DNA of 64,000 nt from Arenimonas sp. (lineage in GTDB: Bacteria; Pseudomonadota; Alphaproteobacteria; Rhizobiales; Rhizobiaceae): NCBI GenBank assembly GCA_019459145.1, contig JAIBEK010000053.1:62001-126000 (forward strand), in the 5' to 3' direction. The notes under the pieces were generated by a model. It was not told the DNA's origin, did not search any database, and saw only the letters and a list, made by a program, of their open reading frames with translations. Below, one piece after another: positions 52,688 through 63,097 of this stretch; position 1 is the first letter of the stretch, and each line of letters opens with the position of its first letter. The translations under genes and the position numbers were made by a program.

Positions 52688-53449
52688 TCAGGCCGGATCG
52701 TCGCCCGGATAGTCGACGCGCAGGAAGAACAGCCCTTCCGGCGGCGCAACCGGTCCGCAGGCGGCGCGGTCGCGCGCTTCGAGGGCGGCCTGCACATCGT
52801 CCGGCGTCATCCTGCCTTCGCCGGCCAGCTTCAGCGTGCCGGCGAACGAGCGGATCTGGTTGTGCAGAAAACTCTGCGCCGTGGCGCGGATCTCGATCAG
52901 ATCATCGGTCCTCGTCACGTCCAGCCGGTCAAGGGTGCGCATCGGGCTGTTGGCCTGACAGCGGACGGAACGGAAGGTGGTGAAGTCGTGGTGGCCGACG
53001 AGCCGCTGGGCGGCCGCGTGCATAGCCTCATGGTCGAGCGGCTTCGACACCCACCAGGCCCGCTCGGCCTCAAGCGCGAGGCGGGCGGGGCGTGTGATGA
53101 TCCGGTAGAGATAATGCCGGCGGAGGGCGGAAAAGCGCGCGTCGAAACTGTCATCGACCGCGCGGACATCCAGCACGGCGACCCGTTCACCTGCCGAGGC
53201 CAGATAGGCGTTCAGCGCATTGCGCAGCGTGTGGGGCTTCCAGGCGCGCGTCAGGTCGACATGCACCACCTGCCCCTTGGCATGCACGCCGGAATCGGTG
53301 CGCCCGGCACCACGGATCGACACGGTTTCGCCGGTCAGCGACAAGACAGCCTTTTCGAGGGCAGACTGCACCGAATGGCCGTTGTCCTGGCGCTGCCAGC
53401 CGACATAGGGGGAACCGTCATATTCGACGGTCATGCGGAAACGTGGCAT
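52688..53449 (-). CDS. truA: tRNA pseudouridine(38-40) synthase
   Basis: A 253-residue enzyme. It has [18 protein letters not shown], the catalytic Asp in [36 protein letters not shown], and [22 protein letters not shown] 53449 shares its A with the fmt stop (TGATG), showing coupling; the frame extends upstream without homology. It is the last gene of the def-fmt-truA run. Confidence 0.95.
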   Translation of the reverse strand: MPRFRMTVEYDGSPYVGWQRQDNGHSVQSALEKAVLSLTGETVSIRGAGRTDSGVHAKGQVVHVDLTRAWKPHTLRNALNAYLASAGERVAVLDVRAVDDSFDARFSALRRHYLYRIITRPARLALEAERAWWVSKPLDHEAMHAAAQRLVGHHDFTTFRSVRCQANSPMRTLDRLDVTRTDDLIEIRATAQSFLHNQIRSFAGTLKLAGEGRMTPDDVQAALEARDRAACGPVAPPEGLFFLRVDYPGDDPA

Positions 53450-54384
53450 CAGCTGACAACCATTCCGGGCGAAACGGGCGTTCCGCGCAGGAAGTCCGCC
53501 GCATCGAGGGGTTTGCCGCCGGCCCTTTGCAATCGGGTAAAGCGGACAGCGCCCTGCCTGCAGGCGATGGTCAGCGCCTGATCGAGGACCGCGCCGGGGG
53601 CGCCCTCGCCTTCGGCCAGGGTCGAGCCGAGAACCTTGACCCGCTCCGGCTTGCCGTTCACCGCAAGCTCGAACCATGCGCCGGGAAAGGGCGACAGGCC
53701 GCGGATGTGATTGTGAACCTCGGCCGCGTCGCGGGAAAAATCGATGCGTGTTTCGCTCTTGTCGATCTTCGCCGCGTAAAGCACGCCCTCTTGCGACTGC
53801 GGAACCGTCGCAAGCGTGCCCGCCTCAAGCGCGGCCATGGCTTCGACCATGGCTTCGGCACTGACGGCGCTCAGGCGATCGTGCAGTTCGCCGGCGGTCA
53901 TGTCCGGTCCGATCGCAAGCTTGCGGGTGAGCGCCACGGCGCCGGTATCGAGCCCCTTGTCCATCTTCATCACCATCATCCCGGTCTCGGCGTCGCCGGC
54001 CATGATGGCACGCTGGATCGGGGCGGCTCCGCGCCAACGCGGCAGGAGCGAGGCATGGCCATTGAAGGCGCCGAGCCTTGTGCCGGTCAGGATCGCTTCC
54101 GGCAAAAGCAAGCCATAGGCGACGACCACCGCGACGTCGGCACCGAAGGCACGGAAACGGTCCCGGTCTTCCTCGGCACGGAAATTCAAAGGATGCAGAA
54201 CCGGCAGGCCGAGCCGCTCGGCGGAAAGATGAACCGGGGACTTCTGCAGGTCCAGCCCGCGACGTCCACCCGGACGGGGCGGCTGGGTATAGACCGCGAC
54301 GATCTCGTGGCCGGCGGCCACCAGGGCTTCCAGCGTGGCCACGGAAAACTCCGGCGTGCCCATGAAGATGATGCGAAGTGCCAT
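53449..54384 (-). CDS. fmt: Methionyl-tRNA formyltransferase
   Basis: A 311-residue enzyme formylating initiator Met-tRNA. It begins [20 protein letters not shown] and contains the catalytic block [20 protein letters not shown], with [14 protein letters not shown] and the C-terminal OB-like domain from about residue 205. It lies between def and truA on the minus strand. Confidence 0.96.
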   Translation of the reverse strand: MALRIIFMGTPEFSVATLEALVAAGHEIVAVYTQPPRPGGRRGLDLQKSPVHLSAERLGLPVLHPLNFRAEEDRDRFRAFGADVAVVVAYGLLLPEAILTGTRLGAFNGHASLLPRWRGAAPIQRAIMAGDAETGMMVMKMDKGLDTGAVALTRKLAIGPDMTAGELHDRLSAVSAEAMVEAMAALEAGTLATVPQSQEGVLYAAKIDKSETRIDFSRDAAEVHNHIRGLSPFPGAWFELAVNGKPERVKVLGSTLAEGEGAPGAVLDQALTIACRQGAVRFTRLQRAGGKPLDAADFLRGTPVSPGMVVS

Positions 54385-54446
54385 GATGGTTTCCGCCCTC
54401 TTTTCGGCGCGCCGCCCTACCGGTCCGGCGCTGCCGCCGGCCTGGA

Positions 54447-54962
54447 TCAGAGCGCCTTCGCCCTTGCCGCCTTGGTGAACCGCTTGATCACCATCTCGCG
54501 CTTGAGGCGGGAGATATGGTCGATGAACAGGATGCCGTTGAGATGGTCGATCTCGTGCTGCAGGCAGGTGGCGAGCAGTCCATCGGCCTCAGTCAACTGT
54601 TCCTTGCCGTCCCGATCGAGCGACTTGACCGTCACCGACGCCGGACGCTCCACCTCGGCATAATAATCCGGGATGGAAAGGCACCCTTCCTCGTAGACGG
54701 ACCGCTCGTCCGACGACGTTATGATCTCCGGATTGATGAAGACCAGCGGGCGCTTCTCCTCATCCTCCTTGGAAACGTCGATCACGAGCAGCCGGCGCGG
54801 CACGCCGATCTGGATGGCGGCAAGCCCGATGCCCGGCGCTTCATACATGGTTTCGAGCATGTCGTCGGCGAGCTTTAGCAGCTCTGCATCGACGCGCTCG
54901 AAGGGCGCGGAAACCTGACGCAGCAGGGGATCGGGAAGGATGATGAGCGGCTTGATGGTCAT
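54447..54962 (-). CDS. def: Peptide deformylase
   Basis: A 171-residue iron/zinc peptidase removing the N-formyl group. The three motifs are [18 protein letters not shown] and [18 protein letters not shown] 54962 ([15 protein letters not shown]) is the family start and has GGGAG upstream; ATG 54980 in frame would add six residues. It heads def-fmt-truA, the usual alphaproteobacterial order. Confidence 0.95.
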   Translation of the reverse strand: MTIKPLIILPDPLLRQVSAPFERVDAELLKLADDMLETMYEAPGIGLAAIQIGVPRRLLVIDVSKEDEEKRPLVFINPEIITSSDERSVYEEGCLSIPDYYAEVERPASVTVKSLDRDGKEQLTEADGLLATCLQHEIDHLNGILFIDHISRLKREMVIKRFTKAARAKAL

Positions 54963-55002
54963 GGGGCTCCCATATCGCATCTTTTCCGGCGATGGAATTG
55001 AA

Positions 55003-55027
55003 AAAACGCGGGCCAGGCCCGCGTTTT
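55003..55027. terminator. Terminator between the globin chemoreceptor and def
   Basis: AAAACGCGGGCC-A-GGCCCGCGTTTT is a perfect palindrome with a T-run on the minus strand (TTTTTT at 55001-55006). It lies 30 bp after the stop codon of the chemoreceptor gene. Confidence 0.85.
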
Positions 55028-55055
55028 CGCCAAGTCACGAAGGGAAGGAAAATGC

Positions 55056-56570
55056 TCAGGCGGCGTGTCTTTGCGAGGCCGCTCCGCGTTCACCCGCGCC
55101 TGCCCGTCCCGTGTCACCGCGCGTGCTCAACTGGCCGAGCAATTGGACAAGCCCGGCGACCTCGCTGCGCAGCCGCTGCGTTTCGGCGGAGGTCTGCTCG
55201 ACCATGGCGGAATTCTGGTGGGTCAGCGTGTCCATGCTCTGGGTCGCCTGGTTGACCTCCTTGAGACCGGTGGCCTGGTCCTTGGCGGCGGTGGCGATCT
55301 GCGACACGATGGCATGGATCGTGTCGATCCGGCTGATCATGTCGGCGAGCGCCGTGCCGGTATTGGAGACCAGCCCGACGCCCTCGTTCACCTGGTTGCT
55401 GCTCTGCGAGATCAGGCGCTTGATTTCCTTGGCGGCATCGGCGCTGCGCTGGGCAAGCTGGCGGACTTCCTGGGCGACGACCGCGAAGCCCTTGCCGGCT
55501 TCACCCGCACGGGCCGCCTCGACACCGGCATTCAGCGCCAACAGGTTGGTCTGGAAGGCAATCTCGTCGATGACGCCGATGATCTTGGAAATCTCGGTCG
55601 ACGATTTCTCAATCTCCGCCATGGCGGAAATCGCCTGGGCGACGACGTCGCCGGAACTGCGAGCCTGCTGCTGGGTGTCCTGCACCGCCATCGAGGCGCG
55701 TTCGGCATTGCTCGCCGTCTGGCCGACGCTGACCGACAGCTGCTGCAGGGCGGACGAACTCTGCTGCACGCCGGCCGCCTGCTTGGCGGTGCTGACGGCG
55801 ATGTCGTCCGAGGCTTTGGCGATCGTCTCGGTGCCGTCGAGGATTTCCTCCGAGGCACGGCGGATCGAGGCGAAAGACTCGCTCAGCCGAACGACCGTCT
55901 CATTGTAGTCGACGGCCATCCGCTTGAAATTGTCCGGCAGATCCGTGGTCATCTTGCTCTCGAAGTCGCCGCGGGCGAGCGCCTCCAGACCGCGCCGCAA
56001 ATGCTCCATGGCGATCTGCTGGTCGGCCTCGAACTGCCTGCGCTCCTCCTCGAGCTGCTTGCGCTGCTCCTCGAGCGTATCGAGGTAGACCGAGATCGAG
56101 TAGTCCATGTCGAGCATGGACGCCTTGATGAGAGCGCCCAGCTTGTCGGAGAGAACCTCCGCATGATGCTTGCCGAACGGGAAAGGCCAGTGCTTGACCA
56201 GCACGCCGGCGACCAATTCGGTCATCAGCATGGAATAGCCGCCGATATACCAGCGCGGCTCGAGGCCGATACGCGCATGGGTCCTGCCGATGGTGGTGAC
56301 GCCCTTGACGTAGTCCGGGTCGAAAGTGCCCTTGGAAACCTTGTCCCAATGTCCCAGCTGGGCTTTCTTCGCCCCCGCCATATGGTCCTTGCTGCTGAAG
56401 AAGCGCGCGAGTTGCGGCGTGGCGCCGATCTTGGCGTAAAATTTGTCGAGCACGCCGCCGAGAAGTTCACCGAGGGTCGGCCGCAGGGAGTTCAGTATCT
56501 TGGACGTCTTCTGGTCAATCTCGAGGAATGCCAGACGTTCCTCCAAACTCTTGTCTGCTTCTAGACTCAT
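55056..56570 (-). CDS. Globin-coupled chemoreceptor (HemAT-like aerotaxis transducer)
   Basis: A 504-residue cytoplasmic transducer with no membrane helix. Residues 10-170 form a protoglobin-type sensor with the proximal haem ligand H98 in [19 protein letters not shown] coiled coil (about 168-195, [19 protein letters not shown]), a linker, and a methyl-accepting domain with tip [24 protein letters not shown] follow. It should bind O2 at haem and signal to CheA. No CheR tether is present at the C-terminus. The dyad at 56615 resembles the one before the other chemoreceptor gene. Confidence 0.93.
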   Translation of the reverse strand: MSLEADKSLEERLAFLEIDQKTSKILNSLRPTLGELLGGVLDKFYAKIGATPQLARFFSSKDHMAGAKKAQLGHWDKVSKGTFDPDYVKGVTTIGRTHARIGLEPRWYIGGYSMLMTELVAGVLVKHWPFPFGKHHAEVLSDKLGALIKASMLDMDYSISVYLDTLEEQRKQLEEERRQFEADQQIAMEHLRRGLEALARGDFESKMTTDLPDNFKRMAVDYNETVVRLSESFASIRRASEEILDGTETIAKASDDIAVSTAKQAAGVQQSSSALQQLSVSVGQTASNAERASMAVQDTQQQARSSGDVVAQAISAMAEIEKSSTEISKIIGVIDEIAFQTNLLALNAGVEAARAGEAGKGFAVVAQEVRQLAQRSADAAKEIKRLISQSSNQVNEGVGLVSNTGTALADMISRIDTIHAIVSQIATAAKDQATGLKEVNQATQSMDTLTHQNSAMVEQTSAETQRLRSEVAGLVQLLGQLSTRGDTGRAGAGERGAASQRHAA

Positions 56571-56614
56571 GATATCGCCATGCTTTCTCGGGCGCCTTCG
56601 TGGGCGTTCTGAAT

Positions 56615-56652
56615 TTTAGGAATACATCACAACAATTCGTCAAATTCCTAAA
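56615..56652. promoter_or_regulatory. Dyad TTTAGGAAT-N20-ATTCCTAAA upstream of the globin chemoreceptor
   Basis: TTTAGGAAT (56615-56623) and ATTCCTAAA (56644-56652) are perfect complements separated by 20 bp, starting 45 bp before the start codon. Arms and spacing equal those at 32946-32983 apart from the central C/G. It also lies about 145 bp before rmuC on the other strand. Confidence 0.7.
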
Positions 56653-56795
56653 TGGAGCATGAACAGATCGCGCGAGAAATCACCCCGCCATGGCCCATCC
56701 CGGGACGATCGAACCTGAGACACGGGTCAAGCTGCCTCGCCAATGTTCTCTATTTGATCTGTCGCTCCCGCGAGAATCTGCTAGTCTCCGCGACC

Positions 56796-58013
56796 ATGAA
56801 CAGCTCCGATCTGACCGCGCTCGCTTTCGACACATTTGGCCTTTCTCCATCTGCCGTGGCCGGCATCATCGGCACGGCGTTGCTGGTCGGCTTTTTCCTG
56901 TTGCTCCTGTCCCTGCGCCGCGCCGGTCGTCTTCGCATGGCGATGGAGATGGAAGCGGCGCGGCGCGAGGCCTTGGCCGAGGCGCGGCTTGCGGAGCTGC
57001 TCCGGGCCCAGGCGGAGATGCAGGGACGACTGGCCGCCATGTCCGACGTGTTCGGCAGGCGTCAAACCGAGCTCAACCAGACGATCAACCAGCGGCTGGA
57101 CGGCCTCACCCAACGTCTCGGCACGACGATCACCGAGCAGACGCGATCGACGCATGAGAACCTGCGCCACCTGCAGGAACGGCTGGCGGTGATCGATGCG
57201 GCCCAGAACAATATCCAGTCGCTGGCCAAGGACGTGGTCGGACTGCAGGCGATCTTGTCCAACAAGCAGACGCGCGGCGCCTTCGGCCAGTCACGCATGG
57301 AGACGATCGTCGCCGACGCCCTGCCGATGGGCGCCTATGCCTTCCAGTCGACGCTGTCGAACGGCATGCGCCCCGACTGTACGATCCGCATGCCGAACAG
57401 TTCGCCACCGCTGGTGATCGACGCAAAATTCCCGCTCGAAGCCTGGAACGCCATTCGCGACGCGCAGACGCCGGAGGAAAGGAAACTCGCCAGCCAGGCC
57501 TTTCGCCGCGATATCGAGGTGCATATCCGTGACATCTCGGCGAAATACCTGATTGCCGGCGAAACCCAGGACATGGCCTTTCTGTTCGTGCCGTCGGAAT
57601 CGATCTTCGCCGAGATCCACGAACACTACGAGGCGATCGTCCAGAAGGCCCATCGCCTGCGTGTCGTGATCGTCTCTCCCTCACTGCTGATGCTGTCGAT
57701 CCAGGTGATCCAGTCCGTCCTCAAGGACCAGCGCATGCGCGAGCAGGCGCATCTGATCCAGGGCGAAGTCGTGCATCTGATGGAAGACCTGGTCCGCCTG
57801 GACGAACGCACGAGAAAGCTGCAGGGGCATTTTCTCGCCGCGCAGAAAGATGTGGACATGATTCTCACTTCCGCCGACAAGCTGAGCAAGCGCGGCGCCA
57901 GGATCGAGGCGCTGGAATTCCAGGCGGGCGCGTCCCCAGCGACCAACGACGACCAGAGATCGGTGGAAAGCCGAACCGGCCTGTTGAAGCTGAGGATCGT
58001 CGACGACGAATAG
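56796..58013 (+). CDS. rmuC: DNA recombination protein RmuC
   Basis: About 405 residues: an N-terminal membrane helix (19-38), a coiled coil (about 45-150), and the RmuC nuclease-like core (KQTRGAFGQSRMETIVADALP; PPLVIDAKFPLEAWNAIRDA; DMAFLFVPSESIFAEIHEHY; VVIVSPSLLMLSIQVIQSVL). It limits recombination at inverted repeats. ATG 56796 is chosen because the helix follows immediately; the frame opens at 56652. Confidence 0.92.
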   Translation: MNSSDLTALAFDTFGLSPSAVAGIIGTALLVGFFLLLLSLRRAGRLRMAMEMEAARREALAEARLAELLRAQAEMQGRLAAMSDVFGRRQTELNQTINQRLDGLTQRLGTTITEQTRSTHENLRHLQERLAVIDAAQNNIQSLAKDVVGLQAILSNKQTRGAFGQSRMETIVADALPMGAYAFQSTLSNGMRPDCTIRMPNSSPPLVIDAKFPLEAWNAIRDAQTPEERKLASQAFRRDIEVHIRDISAKYLIAGETQDMAFLFVPSESIFAEIHEHYEAIVQKAHRLRVVIVSPSLLMLSIQVIQSVLKDQRMREQAHLIQGEVVHLMEDLVRLDERTRKLQGHFLAAQKDVDMILTSADKLSKRGARIEALEFQAGASPATNDDQRSVESRTGLLKLRIVDDE

Positions 58014-58049
58014 GACCCAGTCCAACCAAGACCAAGGACGGAAACACGC

Positions 58050-58949
58050 ATGATTACCGTATTCGGCTCCATCAACATGGACCTCATCGCCACGACGCCC
58101 CGGCTGCCGAAGCCGGGCGAAACGGTGGCCGGTGATGGCTTTTCAACGGCCGCAGGCGGCAAGGGTGCCAATCAGGCATTGGCCGCGCGCCGTGCCGGCT
58201 CCACCGTGCGCATGGTGGGCGCCGTGGGGCGGGACGCCTTCGCCGATCCGGCACTGGCACTGCTGGCTGAAGCCGGTACCGATGTTTCCACAGTCAGGCG
58301 GGCCGAGGGGCCGACAGGCACGGCCCTCATTCTGGTGGGCGGCGACGGTGAGAACATGATCACCGTGGTGGCGGGCGCCAACGGCACGGTCGGCGCGCAG
58401 GAAGCCTCGGCAGCCGTCGCGGCCATGCAGCCTGGCGATTTTCTCATGCTGCAACTGGAGGTGCCGGCAGCGGCGGTGGAGCGGGCTCTGGTCGAGGCGA
58501 AGGCGCGCGGCGTCTCCAGCATTCTCAACATCGCACCGCTGACGGCGGATGCCGTCCGCCTCGGGCAGATGGCCGATACCGTCATCGCCAATGAGACCGA
58601 GTTCGAACTTTTCGCCGGGCGTGGGGCGATGTCCGCGCCGCAGCGGGAGGACGCCCTGATGCAGCTTCACCGGGAGACCGGGCAGACTCTGATCGTCACG
58701 CTCGGTGCCGAAGGCGTCATCGCCGCGCGAAATTCCAGGCTCCATCGGGCCCAGGGCCTGGCCATTCAGCCGGTCGACACGGTGGGAGCGGGCGATACTT
58801 TCTGCGGCTATCTCGCCGCCAGCCTGGATCAGGGACTTGATTTCGAAGCCGCGCTCCGCCGCGCGGCTGTCGCCGGCTCGCTTGCCTGCCTCAAGCATGG
58901 CGCCCAGCCATCCATTCCCACCGTCGACGAGGTCGAGCGTCACCTGTAA
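58050..58949 (+). CDS. rbsK: Ribokinase
   Basis: A 299-residue PfkB kinase with ribokinase features: ITVFGSINMDLIATTPRLPKPGETV, GGKGANQALAARRAG, ANETEFELFAG, and the catalytic VDTVGAGDTFCGYLA. It phosphorylates ribose. It converges on a nucleoside hydrolase gene 34 bp away, whose product releases ribose, so the two may work in nucleoside salvage although on separate transcripts. Confidence 0.9.
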   Translation: MITVFGSINMDLIATTPRLPKPGETVAGDGFSTAAGGKGANQALAARRAGSTVRMVGAVGRDAFADPALALLAEAGTDVSTVRRAEGPTGTALILVGGDGENMITVVAGANGTVGAQEASAAVAAMQPGDFLMLQLEVPAAAVERALVEAKARGVSSILNIAPLTADAVRLGQMADTVIANETEFELFAGRGAMSAPQREDALMQLHRETGQTLIVTLGAEGVIAARNSRLHRAQGLAIQPVDTVGAGDTFCGYLAASLDQGLDFEAALRRAAVAGSLACLKHGAQPSIPTVDEVERHL

Positions 58950-58983
58950 AGGTAACCGCTCCGGCCGCTCTTCTATCCCCGGA

Positions 58984-59928
58984 TCAGAGGCGGGCGAAGC
59001 GCTCGATCAGGAGGTCGAAGAAGCCGTCGGCATCGACATGGCGCATGACGCGGGCATTCGGCGTGCGGTTCGATACCCGCCACCAGTCGACCACCGTCAT
59101 GCCGACCGTCAGTTCCGAGGTGGTCTCGATCTCGACATTGCAATGCCGGCCGGAGAAGAGATCCGGCCTGAGCAGATAGGCGATCACGGTCGGATCGTGC
59201 AGCGGTCCGCCGTCGGATCCGTATTTTTCCTCATCGAAGCGCTCGAAGAACTCCAGCCAGTCGACCATGACCTTGGCCGGACGGGTGCCGAGCGCGGCAA
59301 GCCGCGCGACGCGGGCCTTGGTGGTCATCAGTTGATGGGTCACGTCCAGCGGCATCATGACGAGCGGTATTCCCGCCCGGAAGACGACGTCGGCCGCCTG
59401 AGGATCGACATAGATATTGAACTCCGCCGCGGGCGTGATGTTGCCGCCCTCGAAGAAGCCGCCGCCCATCAGCACCAGTTCGCGAATGCGCGGGGCGATG
59501 TCCGGCGCCTTGCGGATCGCCATGGCGAGGTTGGTGAGCGGCCCGAGCGTGCATAGCGTCACGCTGCCTTCCGGCTCGCGGCGCAGCGTCTCGATGAGGA
59601 AATCGACGGCGTGCTGCGGCATGACCTGCATCGTCGGTTCGTCGAGAACCGCGCCATCGAGACCGGTCTTGCCGTGAACGTGCTCGGCCGTGACCAGCGG
59701 ACGTTCGATCGGCCTGTCGGCGCCTTCATAGACCGGGATGTCGGTGCGGCCGCACAATTCGCAGACGACCCGCGCATTCCGGCTCGTCAGGCTCAGGGGC
59801 ACGTTGCCGGCAACGGTGGTAATCCCGAGGATATCGAGCTCTTCCCGGCTGGCGAAGGCCAGCATCAGGGCCGCCGCATCATCCTGGCCCGGATCGGTAT
59901 CGATGATGATTTTCCTGCGTTCCGTCAT
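58984..59928 (-). CDS. Inosine-uridine-preferring nucleoside hydrolase
   Basis: A 314-residue enzyme cleaving ribonucleosides to base plus ribose. The N-terminal calcium-binding motif IIIDTDPGQDDAAALMLA is diagnostic. VTLCTLGPLTNLAMAI, LVLMGGGFFEGGNITPAAEFNIYVDPQAA (read in two parts) and PLHDPTVIAYLLRPDLF follow. ATG 59928 is preferred over 59946. Base specificity cannot be read from the sequence. Confidence 0.92.
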   Translation of the reverse strand: MTERRKIIIDTDPGQDDAAALMLAFASREELDILGITTVAGNVPLSLTSRNARVVCELCGRTDIPVYEGADRPIERPLVTAEHVHGKTGLDGAVLDEPTMQVMPQHAVDFLIETLRREPEGSVTLCTLGPLTNLAMAIRKAPDIAPRIRELVLMGGGFFEGGNITPAAEFNIYVDPQAADVVFRAGIPLVMMPLDVTHQLMTTKARVARLAALGTRPAKVMVDWLEFFERFDEEKYGSDGGPLHDPTVIAYLLRPDLFSGRHCNVEIETTSELTVGMTVVDWWRVSNRTPNARVMRHVDADGFFDLLIERFARL

Positions 59929-60155
59929 GCCCGCCGTCCTGTTCAAAGCGTCGCCTGATGAGCCCGGCGAAGGCTTTTGTCAAGTATCGCCACGCTTGCG
60001 GGCCAGGCCCCGGCGCCAGCTTGCCACAGCCATTTCTCGATCGTTCCGATCGGCCCACGGTTGGCGCAAGTGGTGCGAAAAATTAACATTTCCGCTGCAC
60101 AGTAGGGTTAACGGCATGATCGTGCCGTAGCTCCCTGAAGTGGCGGAGGACCGGA

Positions 60156-60413
60156 ATGTTGATGAGAGAAGTAAACGCGCGTCTGACCCAGTCGGAACTG
60201 GCCCATCTCGGTGCCGGCGAAGTCGGGTACATTCGCAAAATGCGCTCCGAGGAAGTGTCCCGCTGCTTTCCGGAAGCACCGGATATCGATCCCAGCCTCG
60301 ACCTCTGGGCCCTGTTCGGCGCGGACGGTACGCCGATCCTTTTGACCGACAATCGCTCGAGCACCTTCTACAAGGCAGCAGAGGACGAGCTCAAGACGGT
60401 CAGCCTTCACTGA
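60156..60413 (+). CDS. DUF1150 family protein
   Basis: An 85-residue small protein with the DUF1150 pattern: LAHLGAGEVGYIRKMRSEEV, DLWALFGADGTPILLTDNRS and the C-terminus KTVSLH. The family is widespread in alphaproteobacteria with unknown function. Start ATG 60156 (or an ATG two codons later). It is a single gene, convergent with trmB (9-bp gap). The 227 bp upstream (59929-60155) show no recognised site. Confidence 0.88.
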   Translation: MLMREVNARLTQSELAHLGAGEVGYIRKMRSEEVSRCFPEAPDIDPSLDLWALFGADGTPILLTDNRSSTFYKAAEDELKTVSLH

Positions 60414-60422
60414 CCGCTGTCA

Positions 60423-61124
60423 TCACGCCCTGACGAATGTGAGATAGGCAGAGGCGCGGCCTTCGCGCTTCGCCTTGGCTTCGTAGCGCGTGCCAGGCCA
60501 GCCGGAAAACGGGGTCCGCCAATCGGCGGCATTGCGCGCGGTCCATTGAAAGCCGCCATGCCGGCCGCAATGCTGAAGCGTCCAGTTCAGATAGGTGTCG
60601 ATATCCGAGGCGAAGCAGAACAGGCCGCCCGGCTTCAGCACGCGATGGAAACGCTCGAGATTGACCTGCGAGACGAAGCGCCGTTTCCAATGCTTCTTCT
60701 TGGGCCAAGGGTCCGGATAGAGCAGGTAGATCTGGTCGATCGAGCCGTCCGGCAGCCAGTCCAGCAGCTGTGTTGCGTCATCGTCGTGAACGCGGATATT
60801 CCTCAATCCCTCGGCCTCGACCACGGCCAATAGCTTGGCCATGGAATTGACGAAGGGCTCGACCCCGATGAAGCCGGTCTCGGGATTGGTACGGGCGCGA
60901 TGGACGAGATGCTCGCCGCCGCCAAATCCGATTTCGAGCCGGACCTTGTCCACAGCAAGCGGAAAGAGCGTCTTGATATCGACCGGCGCCGCAGAGGCCA
61001 GGTCGATCTTCAGCTCCGGCAGGAGGGTTTCCATTCGCTCGACCTGCTGGTCGCGCAAGGGCTTTCCCTTGCGTCGACCGAAGAAGGCCTCGGTCGACCG
61101 TGTCCTGCGTTCCGCTTCCGTCAT
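60423..61124 (-). CDS. trmB: tRNA (guanine-N7-)-methyltransferase
   Basis: A 233-residue SAM-dependent enzyme making m7G46 in tRNA. It has [16 protein letters not shown] (SAM motif I), [36 protein letters not shown] (catalytic region) and [13 protein letters not shown]. It begins 6 bp after the metK stop on the same strand, so the SAM producer and a SAM user are co-transcribed. Confidence 0.95.
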   Translation of the reverse strand: MTEAERRTRSTEAFFGRRKGKPLRDQQVERMETLLPELKIDLASAAPVDIKTLFPLAVDKVRLEIGFGGGEHLVHRARTNPETGFIGVEPFVNSMAKLLAVVEAEGLRNIRVHDDDATQLLDWLPDGSIDQIYLLYPDPWPKKKHWKRRFVSQVNLERFHRVLKPGGLFCFASDIDTYLNWTLQHCGRHGGFQWTARNAADWRTPFSGWPGTRYEAKAKREGRASAYLTFVRA

Positions 61125-61130
61125 TTCGCC

Positions 61131-62369
<1,239 letters not shown>

Positions 62370-62438
62370 GCGGGATTCCCCTCAAAGAACAGGCATTGCC
62401 CTTGTTAGTCAGTTCACGCGCGAAAAACAAGGAGACAA

Positions 62439-62462
62439 CGACATAAATATATCTTTATGTCG
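62439..62462. promoter_or_regulatory. CGACATAAA-N6-TTTATGTCG palindrome upstream of metK (candidate methionine/SAH-regulator operator)
   Basis: A perfect 9-bp inverted repeat with a 6-bp AT-rich centre (TATATC) lies 70 bp upstream of the metK start, after the praR terminator. The form suits an ArsR-type dimer; SahR, an ArsR-family regulator of SAM-cycle genes in proteobacteria, is a candidate by context only. Confidence 0.6.
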
Positions 62463-62486
62463 ACATTTCCCCTTTCGCGCAGGCAG

Positions 62487-62508
62487 AAAAAAAGCGGCCG
62501 GAGCCGCT
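62487..62508 (-). terminator. Rho-independent terminator of praR
   Basis: AGCGGC-TCCG-GCCGCT on the minus strand is followed by seven T residues, 24 bp after the praR stop codon, separating praR from metK. Confidence 0.9.
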
Positions 62509-62531
62509 CTTTCCATTATTTGCCTCGGCGA

Positions 62532-62951
62532 TCACTCGGCATCGGCCTCGGCGGCCAGCGCCTTGACCAGGTCCACCAGCTTGCGGCGCACCTTGGGGTC
62601 GGTGATCTTGACGAAAGCGCGGTTGAGTTGCAACCCTTCCGACGAGGACAGGAAGTCGACGACATAGTTGGAGCTCGACGCTTCGGCCATGCCGGAGGCA
62701 CCCGATGCCTGCTCGCCCGGCGCATCTTCGAAGAAGAAGGAAACCGGGACATTCAGAATGCTTGAAATGTTCTGCAGCCGGCTGGCGCCGACGCGGTTGG
62801 TGCCTTTTTCGTACTTCTGGATTTGCTGGAAGGTGATGCCGAGGCTTTCGCCCAGCTTCTCCTGGCTCATGCCCAGCATGGTACGGCGAAGACGAATCCG
62901 GCTGCCGACATGAATGTCAATCGGGTTCGGCTTCTTCTTATTCTCAATCAT
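62532..62951 (-). CDS. praR: XRE-family regulator PraR/PhrR
   Basis: A 139-residue repressor with an N-terminal helix-turn-helix (VGSRIRLRRTMLGMSQEKLG; ITFQQIQKYEKGTNRVGASR) and a C-terminal acidic tail. The sequence and its place downstream of lnt match rhizobial PraR (biofilm and quorum-sensing control) and the pH-induced PhrR of Sinorhizobium. ATG 62951 starts at IENKKKPNPIDIHV; the frame opens at 63026 without homology. It has its own terminator, so it is separate from metK. Confidence 0.88.
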   Translation of the reverse strand: MIENKKKPNPIDIHVGSRIRLRRTMLGMSQEKLGESLGITFQQIQKYEKGTNRVGASRLQNISSILNVPVSFFFEDAPGEQASGASGMAEASSSNYVVDFLSSSEGLQLNRAFVKITDPKVRRKLVDLVKALAAEADAE

Positions 62952-63097
62952 GTTGCGATCCTGACAAGTGTTGGCATTGCACCATAACCCTCTGCTCCGG
63001 ACGGACCATAACGTGGCGTTGCACACGCCATTCAGGAACTTTAAGCATACTTACGGACCTATGGTTCAATCCACTATGCAATTTTAGGGGTTTTTGG

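Noticed and set aside
62370..62531. SAM riboswitch in the metK leader
   Set aside because: No SAM-I or SAM-II core could be traced; the region instead holds the praR terminator and a symmetric palindrome more typical of a protein operator.
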